Positions 8,962 through 17,062 of a stretch of DNA of 32,002 bases are shown here, one piece after another. The notes under the pieces were generated by a model, which ran no database searches, had not been told where the DNA came from, and saw only the letters and a list, made by a program, of their open reading frames with translations. Origin of the DNA: DATGSF01 sp035302865 (GTDB lineage: Bacteria; Bacteroidota; Bacteroidia; Chitinophagales; Chitinophagaceae). A program made the translations under genes and the position numbers. Location: contig DATGSF010000250.1 in NCBI GenBank assembly GCA_035302865.1, positions 1 through 32,002 on the forward strand, read 5' to 3'. Position 1 is the stretch's first letter. The number at the start of each line of letters is the position of its first letter.

Positions 8962-8984
8962 AATTTATAATTTAAAAGTTTAAT

Positions 8985-9578
8985 ATGGATATTGTACAAT
9001 TTTTAAATGGTACTGAAGGAAAAAATATTATTGAAGGAATTAGTGCGCAAACTGGAATAAATACACATGAAACTTCTTCTGTAATACAATCAGCTGGACC
9101 AGCTTTATTGGGTTTATTAAAAAATAATGCCTCTAATCCACAAGGTGCAATGGGATTAATTGGGGCTTTAAAAGAACATGATGGTAGTGTATTGGATAAT
9201 ATTGTAGGGTTCTTACAGGGAGATGCCAGTAAAGACGGTAATGCTATTTTAGGGCATATAATGGGAGATAAAAGAAATGAAATACAAACTGCTATAAGTA
9301 AGGATTCTGGTGTTTCTCTAGCATCTGTTCAAAAAATATTACCTTTATTAGCTCCAATAATTATGGGTTTTTTGGGAAAACAAAGTAAAAATAATAACGT
9401 GAGTACTGGAGGTGGTCTTGGTGACTTATTAGGTGGAATGCTTGGTGGTGGGCAACAAAGAAGTGGAAAAGTCTTAGGTGATATTTTAGGAGGTGTATTA
9501 GGAGGAGGTAATTCTGGTAAAAAATCAGGAGATGGTTTACTTGGTGGTCTTAAGGATATGTTAGGCGGGAAAAAGTAA
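8985..9578 (+). CDS. DUF937 domain-containing protein with glycine-rich tail
   Basis: A 197-residue protein without a signal peptide. Residues 1-130 resemble DUF937 (YidB-like) proteins: helical segments with repeated AGPALLGLLKNN, NAILGHIMGDKR and KILPLLAPIIMGFLGK. Residues about 140-197 form a low-complexity tail with three related units, GLGDLLGGMLGGG, GKVLGDILGGVLGGG and GDGLLGGLKDMLGGKK. The family has no established function and none is proposed here. The gene has its own -7 element and is separated from icd by a terminator, so it is probably monocistronic. The ATG at 8985 is the only reasonable start. Confidence 0.8.
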   Translation: MDIVQFLNGTEGKNIIEGISAQTGINTHETSSVIQSAGPALLGLLKNNASNPQGAMGLIGALKEHDGSVLDNIVGFLQGDASKDGNAILGHIMGDKRNEIQTAISKDSGVSLASVQKILPLLAPIIMGFLGKQSKNNNVSTGGGLGDLLGGMLGGGQQRSGKVLGDILGGVLGGGNSGKKSGDGLLGGLKDMLGGKK

Positions 9579-9861
9579 ATACAAGATATATAATTGACAA
9601 TGAACTTATAGATAAGGAGATCTTATTGATATGTTATACAAATACAATGGATTGTATGTATAAGATTTAAAATTTGAAATGGAGTTTTCTTTATTTGTAG
9701 AATTGATTAAATGATTTTATAGAATTCTTAATGTACATAGAGACTTGTATATTAATTTCATCTGAATGTATAAATACATATAAAAAAATCAAGTGGAATT
9801 TGCTTTATAGTATTCATATCTTAATTTAATATTCCTGTGCATTTATTTATATATAAACTAA
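9579..9861. other. Gene-free A+T-rich gap between the DUF937 gene and ffh
   Basis: No plausible coding frame or RNA gene is recognised here. The only local structure is a small inverted repeat at 9642-9657 (ATACAAT-GG-ATTGTAT, 7-bp arms), which has no T-tract and is not called a terminator. The convergent-gene terminator lies just beyond, at 9862-9896. Confidence 0.5.
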
Positions 9862-9896
9862 AAAATCCGAGTTGGTTTATTTTCAACTCGGATTTT
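9862..9896. terminator. Terminator for ffh, possibly bidirectional
   Basis: A perfect 13-bp stem: AAAATCCGAGTTG (9862-9874) pairs with CAACTCGGATTTT (9884-9896) around a 9-nt loop. The T-tract is best on the minus strand, where it ends ffh transcription 28 bp after the stop. It could also stop readthrough from the DUF937 gene. Confidence 0.88.
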
Positions 9897-9923
9897 ATTA
9901 TAAAAATACTTTAATTGTATTGA

Positions 9924-11279
9924 TTATCTTTTTCCAAACATGTCCATTCCTGGCAAATTCATACCTGGTAAACCACCGCCACCTTTTCCTTTGAATTTAT
10001 TAAATTGTCGCATCATTGCTCGCATACTTTCAAATTGCTTCATAAAAGCGTTCATTTCAGCTATATCTTTACCAGCACCTTTTGCAATTCTTCTTTTTCT
10101 ACTAGTATCAATAATTTCAGGATTCGCTCTTTCTGCAGGGGTCATAGAGTCAATCATAGCTTCAATACCTGCAAAGGCATCATCACTAATATCTACATCA
10201 CGAATCGCTTTACCAACTCCAGGAATCATTGCCAATAAATCCTTTATATTCCCCATCTTCTTTATTTGATTTAATTGAGTTTTAAAATCATCAAAATCAA
10301 ATTTGTTAGCACGGATTTTCTTTTCTATTCTTTTAGCTTCTTCTTCATCGATTTGGTGTTGTGCACGTTCCACTAGAGACACAATATCTCCCATACCTAA
10401 AATACGTTGTGCCATTCTTTCTGGATGGAATACATCTAGTGTATCTAGCTTTTCACCCATACTAACAAACTTAATGGGTTTATCAACGGTATATTGAATA
10501 GATAAAGCAGCTCCACCTCTAGTATCACCATCTAATTTAGTAAGGATTACACCAGTAAAATCTAATCGATCATTAAAGGCTTTTGCAGTGTTAACAGCAT
10601 CCTGACCAGTCATTGAATCCACAACAAATAAAATTTCATTTGGATTAACTGCCTCTTTAATATTTCCTACTTCTATCATCATCTCCTCATCAACTGCTAG
10701 ACGACCTGCCGTATCGATGATGACTACATTTTGACCATTTGATTTTGCTTCTTGTATTGCATTTTTTGCAATTTCTACTGGGTTCTTATTTTCTATTTCT
10801 GCATATACGGGAACATTAATTTGCTCACCTAGTACTTGAATTTGATTAATAGCAGCTGGTCTATAAACGTCTGCAGCTACTAACAAGGGCTTTTTCTTCT
10901 TTTTATCTGTGAGATATTTCGCTAATTTCCCAGAAAAAGTAGTTTTACCTGAACCTTGTAAACCAGCTATTAAAATTACAGTTGGATTACCCGACAAATC
11001 AATATCTGCTGCTGTTCCTCCCATTAATTCGGTTAATTCATCTTGTACGATTTTAACCATTTGTTGTCCTGGTGAAACAGATTGAATTACTTTTTCTCCT
11101 AAAGCTTTATCTTTCACTCTATCTGTAAAGCCTTTGGCAATTTTATAGTTCACATCCGCATCAGTTAAAGCTCTACGTATTTCTTTGAGTGTAGTAGCAA
11201 TATTAATCTCTGTAATTCTTCCTTGACCTTTTAGGGTCTTAAAGGCTCCTTCTAGACGATCAGTTAAATTTTGAAACAT
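9924..11279 (-). CDS. ffh: Signal recognition particle GTPase Ffh (SRP54)
   Basis: A 451-residue protein, full length for Ffh. It binds SRP RNA and the signal sequences of nascent membrane and secreted proteins, and delivers ribosomes to FtsY at the inner membrane. Domains in order are an N domain (1-about 85, MFQNLTDRLEGAFKTLKGQG), a G domain with P-loop GLQGSGKTT (106-114), DTAGRLAVDEEM and TKLDGDTRGG, and a C-terminal M domain (about 300-440, MGNIKDLLAMIPGVGKA) ending in a Gly/Met-rich tail GLPGMNLPGMDMFGKR. The ATG at 11279 begins the canonical N domain. A -7 element TAACTTTG lies 32 bp upstream, with a perfect dyad directly beyond it. ffh appears to be transcribed alone. Confidence 0.97.
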   Translation of the reverse strand: MFQNLTDRLEGAFKTLKGQGRITEINIATTLKEIRRALTDADVNYKIAKGFTDRVKDKALGEKVIQSVSPGQQMVKIVQDELTELMGGTAADIDLSGNPTVILIAGLQGSGKTTFSGKLAKYLTDKKKKKPLLVAADVYRPAAINQIQVLGEQINVPVYAEIENKNPVEIAKNAIQEAKSNGQNVVIIDTAGRLAVDEEMMIEVGNIKEAVNPNEILFVVDSMTGQDAVNTAKAFNDRLDFTGVILTKLDGDTRGGAALSIQYTVDKPIKFVSMGEKLDTLDVFHPERMAQRILGMGDIVSLVERAQHQIDEEEAKRIEKKIRANKFDFDDFKTQLNQIKKMGNIKDLLAMIPGVGKAIRDVDISDDAFAGIEAMIDSMTPAERANPEIIDTSRKRRIAKGAGKDIAEMNAFMKQFESMRAMMRQFNKFKGKGGGGLPGMNLPGMDMFGKR

Positions 11280-11311
11280 ATAATATAATTAGTTCTTTTT
11301 TTTTATCGGTA

Positions 11312-11319
11312 CAAAGTTA
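11312..11319 (-). promoter_or_regulatory. -7 element TAACTTTG for ffh
   Basis: A perfect TAnnTTTG match on the minus strand, 32 bp before the ffh ATG. No TTG is found at 18-20 bp spacing; that space is filled by the inverted repeat at 11320-11341. Confidence 0.5.
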
Positions 11320-11341
11320 CAATAAATTCAAGAATTTATTG
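11320..11341. repeat. Perfect 10-bp inverted repeat abutting the ffh -7 element
   Basis: CAATAAATTC (11320-11329) and GAATTTATTG (11332-11341) are exact reverse complements separated by AA. The dyad touches the ffh -7 element and occupies the spacer toward -33. It has no T-tract, so it is a poor terminator for the upstream MutS-like gene and a possible operator. A chance palindrome is possible in such A+T-rich DNA. Confidence 0.5.
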
Positions 11342-11364
11342 AATATATCGTATTATAATGCCAT

Positions 11365-13158
11365 TTAATTCTCTGGCAATATCCCCATTTTCTTCATAAG
11401 GAAAGTCGCACTTCTGTTTTTACAAATACCAGAACGCAAAGTATAATCAAATAATAAATCCCCATCTTTTATTTGCGATTCAAAACAATAATTCTTATAA
11501 AAATTATTATATTGATTTTCCATACTACAGACCTCTAAATCGTGGGTTGCTATTATTCCTTTTACTTTAAAATGCGTCAATTGTTCTAATAAACCTATTG
11601 CTCCAGCTGTTTTATCATCTGAATTAGTTCCTCTTAAGATCTCATCTAATAATATAAAGTGTGCTTCTGTTTTTAAAGCTTCTTTGATAGCATTTAATCT
11701 TTTTATTTCTGCGTAAAAATAAGATTCGTTATCTGAAAGGGAGTCTGTTTGTCGCATTGAAACATATAAGGGTAGGGGACTTAAAATTGCTTTTTGAGCA
11801 AAAACTGGTGCTCCTATATTAAATAATAAACTATTAACTCCTATGCTTCTTAAAAATGTACTTTTTCCAGACATATTTGAGCCAGTTAGGATAACAAATG
11901 GTTTTTCTGTAAAAGATATGGAATTTGTAACCATTTTTTTAATTTCCATTAAAGGATGACCAAGCTTTTCAAATGTAAAGTGATCCTCTGAAATTTCAGG
12001 AAAAATATACTGAGGATGATTATAATGAAAAATTGCTAGCGATAATAAAGCTTCCCATTTTCCCCAGGTTTCCATTTGTGTTTTTAATTCTACATTTTGT
12101 TCTTGATGCCATTTCTTTAATAAATCTAAACTTTTAATATGATAGAGAAATACTCCATTAAGAATAAGATTTCCAAATATATTTTCTATATTTTCTATTC
12201 TTTTAAAAATTTGTGCTAATTGAAATAAATTAGTAGAAGCATTTTTATAATTTCCTAATATTTTTTTATGTAGTTTTTTTAATCCTTCTGAATGCCATTC
12301 TTTCTCTTCAATAGCTTTAAAGATATTACCATATTGGTATAAATGAATTGCCATTTTATCCATTCCTTTTTCTTGATGCGCATTTTTCTTTCTATATATA
12401 CCTGCTATTAAAAAGTGGATAACAAATATTGTTACTAATAGATTGGTTAATGGCAGTTTTGCTATAAATATCAAAGCTAAAACAAGAACAAATGGAAGCC
12501 AAGATACTTTTGAATATAAAACCCAAAACCTTGGAAGTTGAATTTCTTTATTTTGTAACCATTTAAAAAAAGAATTTATTTGTTCTTTTTCTTCAAAAGT
12601 GAGATAAGCATAAGCTTGTAAATCTTGTAAAAATGATACGTCAGTAGCCATTTCTTTAATAATATCCTGTTTTTCCGCTATAGTATTTAAATCAGGATTT
12701 TCTAAATCTTCAACTAAGCTTTTTTCACCTAAATAAGTTTTAGTTCTATTGATTTTTTGAAATAAAGAATGTTTACCAAAAATATCCAAGTCGTAGGTAT
12801 AGGGATGTGAAGGATTAATATACTCCTCCCCAGTATTTTTCGACCAAATGCCTTTTTTTAAATAGGCTAACTCTTCTTCATATACGTATACTTGTGCTTT
12901 ATAAAACTGTAAAGTTTTTTCCAAGTTATTTTGCCACATTAATAAAGATATGAATGCAAGGAGGCTAATACCACTTAAATAAAGCATCCAAGAAACATTC
13001 ATTGAAATACCATAAAAAAAGAAAAAAACTAAGAGACCTGCGAAACTTAAGCGCAATGCCATTATTTGTTTTATTTTTTTGTTTAAAGTAGATTCCTTCT
13101 TTTCAAATGCAGATAAATTTTCTTCATAAAAAGAAATCACGGCATCGCTGTTCTTCAT
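11365..13158 (-). CDS. Membrane-anchored MutS-like ATPase (MutS-related protein)
   Basis: A 597-residue protein with only the C-terminal part of a MutS protein. The N-terminal third has hydrophobic segments at about 38-75 (two probable TMs) and a second pair at about 217-255. A fragment of the MutS core follows the first pair (LDIFGKHSLFQKINRTKT). The ATPase domain has Walker A ILTGSNMSGKST (423-434), Walker B HFILLDEILRGTNSDD (D505/E506) and an H-loop ATHD (H539). The mismatch-reading N-terminal domain is absent, so it is unlikely to be a mismatch-repair MutS. Similar TM-bearing MutS-related proteins are common in Bacteroidota, with no established role that I know of. It follows the sigma-54-type activator by 24 bp and probably belongs to the miaB operon. 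Confidence 0.8.
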   Translation of the reverse strand: MKNSDAVISFYEENLSAFEKKESTLNKKIKQIMALRLSFAGLLVFFFFYGISMNVSWMLYLSGISLLAFISLLMWQNNLEKTLQFYKAQVYVYEEELAYLKKGIWSKNTGEEYINPSHPYTYDLDIFGKHSLFQKINRTKTYLGEKSLVEDLENPDLNTIAEKQDIIKEMATDVSFLQDLQAYAYLTFEEKEQINSFFKWLQNKEIQLPRFWVLYSKVSWLPFVLVLALIFIAKLPLTNLLVTIFVIHFLIAGIYRKKNAHQEKGMDKMAIHLYQYGNIFKAIEEKEWHSEGLKKLHKKILGNYKNASTNLFQLAQIFKRIENIENIFGNLILNGVFLYHIKSLDLLKKWHQEQNVELKTQMETWGKWEALLSLAIFHYNHPQYIFPEISEDHFTFEKLGHPLMEIKKMVTNSISFTEKPFVILTGSNMSGKSTFLRSIGVNSLLFNIGAPVFAQKAILSPLPLYVSMRQTDSLSDNESYFYAEIKRLNAIKEALKTEAHFILLDEILRGTNSDDKTAGAIGLLEQLTHFKVKGIIATHDLEVCSMENQYNNFYKNYCFESQIKDGDLLFDYTLRSGICKNRSATFLMKKMGILPEN

Positions 13159-13182
13159 AAGTTTTATTATTTGAATCAGAAA

Positions 13183-14445
13183 TTAATCTTTTATATCGTA
13201 TTCTTTTATTTTCCTATATAAGGTGCGTTCTGAAATTCCAAGTTCTTCGGCAGCATCTTTTCTTTTTCCTTTATGTTTTTTTAATGCTTTAGCAATTAAT
13301 TCCTTTTCTTTATCTACTAGGGATAAAGACTCCTCTTCTTCTATTTCTTCTATATCTTCATGAGTTGCGTCTTCTTGATTTGCACCAGAAATAACTAAAG
13401 GACTAAAATCTTTATTTACATCCGAAGTATAAGAAGTTGATTTTGGGAAATCTGAATTGTAAAAATTAGAACTATTTGCATTTTGTAAAACTTGCAACAT
13501 CATTTGTTTTAACTCATGCATGTCTGTTCTTAAATCAAATAGAATTTTATAAAGAAGTTCACGTTCAGTGGAATGTCCAAACTGATCATGATGTTCTGTA
13601 AAGCTAGAAATAAGATGTCTGTCTTTATTTCCAATTGCTGGAAGTAAACGCTTAGCATCACGTACTTCTTTAGGTAAAAATTCTAATAATTCATCAGCAT
13701 TAATCAATGGAGAAGTGCTTAAAACAGAAATTTTCTCTGTTATATTTTTTAATTCACGTACATTTCCAGGAAAAGGATATTGTTTAAGTACTTCTTCAGC
13801 CTCACCAGTTAATTGAATTGGATTTGCATTATATTTTTCTGCAAAATCTCCTGCGAATTTCTTAAACAATAAAGGAATATCCTCTTTTCTTTCACGCAAA
13901 GGAGGTACAATAATTGGAATGGTATTTAATCTATAATATAAATCCTCTCTAAATTTATTTTTCTTTGTTAATTCCAATAAATCCTTATTTGTTGCAGCTA
14001 CAATACGCACATCAGTTTTTAAAACTTTAGAAGAACCTACACGAATATATTCCCCTGTTTCTAGGACACGCAATAGACGCGCTTGAGTACCTAAAGGTAA
14101 TTCTCCAATCTCGTCAAGGAAAATTGTTCCACCATTTACAGTTTCAAAATATCCTTTTCTTTGATCTGTGGCACTAGTAAAAGCACCTTTTTCATGCCCA
14201 AATAGTTCAGAATCTATAGTTCCTTCTGGAATAGCACCACAGTTTACTGCAATAAAAGAATTATGCTTTCTATGCGATAAATGATGAATTATTTGTGAAA
14301 AAACTTCTTTTCCTACACCGCTTTCTCCATTTATAAGCACATTTAAATCTGTATTTGCAACTTGACTTGCTATTTTTAAAGCATGATTTAATTCAGGATT
14401 GTTCCCAATAATATCAAATTTGTTTTTTATACTTTGTAATTTCAT
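13183..14445 (-). CDS. Sigma-54-type AAA+ transcriptional activator, Fis family
   Basis: A 420-residue protein without a receiver or other N-terminal sensor; the AAA+ domain starts almost at residue 10. It has Walker A GESGVGKE (40-47), Walker B GGTIFLDEIGELP (D111/E112), an arginine-finger segment FREDLYYRLN and the region YPFPGNVRELKN. The sigma-54 contact loop reads GAFTSA (87-92) instead of the usual GAFTGA. The linker at about 265-370 is variable and acidic. A Fis-type HTH occupies about 383-418 (KGKRKDAAEELGISERTLYR). Such proteins use ATP hydrolysis to open sigma-54 promoters; whether this organism has RpoN cannot be seen here. It lies 36 bp after miaB and 24 bp before the MutS-like gene, suggesting one transcript. 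Confidence 0.88.
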   Translation of the reverse strand: MKLQSIKNKFDIIGNNPELNHALKIASQVANTDLNVLINGESGVGKEVFSQIIHHLSHRKHNSFIAVNCGAIPEGTIDSELFGHEKGAFTSATDQRKGYFETVNGGTIFLDEIGELPLGTQARLLRVLETGEYIRVGSSKVLKTDVRIVAATNKDLLELTKKNKFREDLYYRLNTIPIIVPPLRERKEDIPLLFKKFAGDFAEKYNANPIQLTGEAEEVLKQYPFPGNVRELKNITEKISVLSTSPLINADELLEFLPKEVRDAKRLLPAIGNKDRHLISSFTEHHDQFGHSTERELLYKILFDLRTDMHELKQMMLQVLQNANSSNFYNSDFPKSTSYTSDVNKDFSPLVISGANQEDATHEDIEEIEEEESLSLVDKEKELIAKALKKHKGKRKDAAEELGISERTLYRKIKEYDIKD

Positions 14446-14481
14446 AAAAATATAGGAGATTTTAAGAGTGATAGAAATTTA

Positions 14482-15897
14482 TTATGCTAATTCACCTAAT
14501 AATGTTCCTGATGTTGCATCTGTGATTTTTACCATAGCATAATCACCCTTATTTAAATTAGAATTTGCTTTAGGAAACACAACCATTTTTCCATGTGTAG
14601 TTCTTCCTGCCCAATCTTCTGAAGATTTTTTAGAATCACCCTCAATCAAAACCCTATAGGTCTCGCCGATTCTGTTTTCAAAAGATTTTTGAGATAAGCT
14701 TCTCTGTAAGGAAATTATCTCTTCTAACCTTCTTTGTTTCACATCTACTGGCACATCATCCTCGTATCTTCTAGCTGCTAAAGTTCCAGGTCTTTCGCTA
14801 TAGATATACATATAGGACAAATCGTACTTGCTGTATTCCATTGCTGATAAAGTCATTTGGTGATCTTCCTCTGTTTCTGTACAAAAACCAGCAATTATAT
14901 CACTAGTAATAGAGCAATCTGGCATTATTTCTCGAATTCTATCAATTTTCTTGAAATACCATTCTCTGGTGTAAGTTCTATTCATCAATTGTAAAACTCT
15001 AGTGGAGCCAGATTGAATAGGTAAGTGGATTTGTTTACAAATGTTTTCATACTTCTTCATAGTAAATAATACATCGTCGGTGATATCCTTAGGGTGAGAA
15101 GTTGAAAAGCGTACACGTAAATCTGGATGGATTAAAGCAACCATTTCTAATAATTGTGCAAAAGTTACCTCTTCTCCAGTTTCTGCATTAGTATAAAAAT
15201 AACTATCTACATTTTGCCCTAATAATGTAACCTCTTTATAGCCTTGCTCAAATAATTCTCTTGCCTCACGAACTATGGATTTAGCATCCCGACTTCTTTC
15301 ACGCCCACGAGTAAATGGAACTACACAGAAGGTACACATATTGTTACAACCACGCATTATACTTACAAAAGAACTAATTCCATTAACATCTAAACGTATG
15401 GGAGAAATGTCAGCATAAGTTTCTTCTCTACTTAATAAAACATTTACTGCTTTCTGTCCTCCTTCAGCCTCTGCAATTAAACCAGGTAAGCTTCTGTAAG
15501 CATCCGGACCTACTACAATATCTACAAGTTTTTCCTCTTCTAATAATTTTGCTTTTAATCTTTCAGCCATGCAACCTAAAACGCCAATCAGCATTTGAGG
15601 TTTGTTTTTCTTAAGACCTCTAAAATGTTGTAGACGATTTCGTACTGTTTGTTCTGCTTTTTCACGGATAGAACAAGTATTAATAAAAATTAAATCAGCT
15701 TCTTCGATATTTCTTGTTGCTCCAAATCGAACAGAGTTTAAAATTGAAGCTACAATTTCACTATCATTAAAGTTCATAGCGCATCCATAACTTTCTATAT
15801 AGAATTTCTTTTCATATATATTAGGGTCGTTTTCAAAAGGAGCGTAAGATTCTCCTTGCTTACTTTCGTCTATATGTTTTTGAGTTAATGCTTCCAT
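14482..15897 (-). CDS. miaB: tRNA-2-methylthio-N6-dimethylallyladenosine synthase MiaB
   Basis: A 471-residue radical-SAM methylthiotransferase that converts i6A37 to ms2i6A37 in tRNAs reading UNN codons. The N-terminal UPF0004 domain carries three cluster cysteines, C39 (ESYGCAMN), C75 (INTCSIREKA) and C109 (GVLGCMAERL). The radical SAM domain has CxxxCxxC at C184/C188/C191 (MRGCNNMCTFCVVPFTRG), and a C-terminal TRAM domain ends at LLGELA. Both [4Fe-4S] sites are intact. MiaB is distinguished from MtaB and RimO by the VVPFTRGRERSR segment. The ATG at 15897 lies 26 bp after a TATCTTTG -7 element. It appears to be the first gene of a three-gene unit with the activator and the MutS-like gene. 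Confidence 0.95.
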   Translation of the reverse strand: MEALTQKHIDESKQGESYAPFENDPNIYEKKFYIESYGCAMNFNDSEIVASILNSVRFGATRNIEEADLIFINTCSIREKAEQTVRNRLQHFRGLKKNKPQMLIGVLGCMAERLKAKLLEEEKLVDIVVGPDAYRSLPGLIAEAEGGQKAVNVLLSREETYADISPIRLDVNGISSFVSIMRGCNNMCTFCVVPFTRGRERSRDAKSIVREARELFEQGYKEVTLLGQNVDSYFYTNAETGEEVTFAQLLEMVALIHPDLRVRFSTSHPKDITDDVLFTMKKYENICKQIHLPIQSGSTRVLQLMNRTYTREWYFKKIDRIREIMPDCSITSDIIAGFCTETEEDHQMTLSAMEYSKYDLSYMYIYSERPGTLAARRYEDDVPVDVKQRRLEEIISLQRSLSQKSFENRIGETYRVLIEGDSKKSSEDWAGRTTHGKMVVFPKANSNLNKGDYAMVKITDATSGTLLGELA

Positions 15898-15923
15898 TAT
15901 TATATTTTTAAACTTCTGAGGTA

Positions 15924-15931
15924 CAAAGATA
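15924..15931 (-). promoter_or_regulatory. -7 element TATCTTTG for the miaB unit
   Basis: A perfect TAnnTTTG match on the minus strand, 26 bp before the miaB ATG. No TTG is present at the best -33 spacing, so only the -7 half is supported. Confidence 0.5.
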
Positions 15932-15985
15932 AGAAATGACTGACAAAATTGCAGAATTTTATTTGAAATACCCTTAGGATTTTCC

Positions 15986-16014
15986 TTGTTTCTTTAATTA
16001 TTCTATTATTTTTG
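15986..16014 (+). promoter_or_regulatory. Bacteroidota-type promoter for the hypothetical lipoprotein
   Basis: TTG (15986-15988), 18 bp, then TATTTTTG (16007-16014), matching the Bacteroidota consensus. The -7 element ends 29 bp before the ATG at 16044. Confidence 0.55.
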
Positions 16015-16043
16015 TAATAATCCAAAGGTTTACAATAAGAATT

Positions 16044-16871
16044 ATGAGAAATACTTCCTTTTTTTGTATAATATTTGTTAGTATGTTTTTGTTTTCATGT
16101 GAAAATAATACAACAAGTCTCGAGAATGCTGAAAAAATGCCTATTATAATGGGTGATAGCTCCTTGATTGTTTTTGAGGAAGATAGTCAATATCTGGAAA
16201 ATGTAATAGTTGATATACGACATAAAGAAGTGCAAACCTTGCCTTCTGAAGAGAAAGAAGAGGAAAAAACAAATGATGTGCCTGTTATTGAAAAACAATT
16301 TCGTCCGCAAATTCCTAATGGATTTTCTATTGATTTCTCTGAATTGAGTTTACTATTTAGTGGTATTGAGACAATTGAATACATGCAACAAGACCCAAAG
16401 AAATTAGACGGCGTTAGTTATAAAATTAATAATGGAAATATTTTAGAAGAATCGTTATATATCCAAGATGTTGAAAAAGTTGAAGTGCGTCAACGTTATT
16501 TAACTGAACTTTATTTACAAAATAAGAATCAGGAATTATTAATACAGTCCGCTGGTAAATATATATCTGAATGGGTAGAGATTAAAGAATTAAATGAAAA
16601 TATGGATATCTATTCTTTTCCTATAAAAGTAGAAAAGCCTTTACAATTTAAAACTTTAAATGCGCAACAGCAACAAAACTTAGTTCAAAGAGAATTACGT
16701 AATAAAAGATACAGTAGAGCTGCGACAAATGAATGGATGCGCTTGGTACGTCAAAATTCTAACTTACAGAATAAACCTTATAGTATTAAACTTCATGCTT
16801 TGCAATGGCAAATTAAAGGACAAACTAGAGATGGTAAAATCTTTTTTAAGACTGTTAATATGGAGTTATAG
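16044..16871 (+). CDS. Hypothetical lipoprotein
   Basis: A 275-residue protein I do not recognise. A short hydrophobic signal ends in a lipobox, MFLFSC, with the lipidated Cys at residue 19; ENN follows, so an envelope lipoprotein is predicted. Residues about 60-90 are a Glu/Lys-rich linker (SEEKEEEKTNDVP). The rest (95-275) is a mixed alpha/beta region with two conserved-looking segments, NGFSIDFSELSLLFSG and a basic Arg/Asn-rich stretch (RELRNKRYSRAATNEWMR) near the C-terminus. No enzyme motif is visible. The gene has its own promoter and a strong terminator, so it is probably monocistronic. It may be lineage-specific; no function is proposed. Confidence 0.75.
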   Translation: MRNTSFFCIIFVSMFLFSCENNTTSLENAEKMPIIMGDSSLIVFEEDSQYLENVIVDIRHKEVQTLPSEEKEEEKTNDVPVIEKQFRPQIPNGFSIDFSELSLLFSGIETIEYMQQDPKKLDGVSYKINNGNILEESLYIQDVEKVEVRQRYLTELYLQNKNQELLIQSAGKYISEWVEIKELNENMDIYSFPIKVEKPLQFKTLNAQQQQNLVQRELRNKRYSRAATNEWMRLVRQNSNLQNKPYSIKLHALQWQIKGQTRDGKIFFKTVNMEL

Positions 16872-16921
16872 TTTCTTGTCGACATTGTTAAGGTGATTTA
16901 TAGTTTTTTTTAACAGAATTT

Positions 16922-16957
16922 AACCTACTTGAAGTATTTCAAGTAGGTTTTTTTTTC
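16922..16957 (+). terminator. Rho-independent terminator after the lipoprotein gene
   Basis: A perfect 12-bp stem, AACCTACTTGAA (16922-16933) with TTCAAGTAGGTT (16938-16949), loop GTAT, followed by a T run. Confidence 0.9.
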
Positions 16958-16990
16958 TATTCTTTAAGTAAAATAAAATAATGCAAAGGT

Positions 16991-17021
16991 TTTGTGAATT
17001 TGAGTAAAGTTCATATGTTTG
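16991..17021 (+). promoter_or_regulatory. Consensus Bacteroidota promoter for the GEVED/T9SS protein
   Basis: TTTG (16991-16994), exactly 19 bp, then TATGTTTG (17014-17021). This is a full match to TTTG-N19-TAnnTTTG, 41 bp before the ATG at 17063. It is the best promoter match in the window. Confidence 0.7.
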
Positions 17022-17062
17022 CATTGAATATAAATTAACTAAACTTTTAAAAAACCATTTAC

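Noticed and set aside
9642..9657. Inverted repeat ATACAAT-GG-ATTGTAT as an operator or terminator
   Set aside because: Short arms, no T-tract and no nearby promoter match; plausible by chance in A+T-rich DNA.
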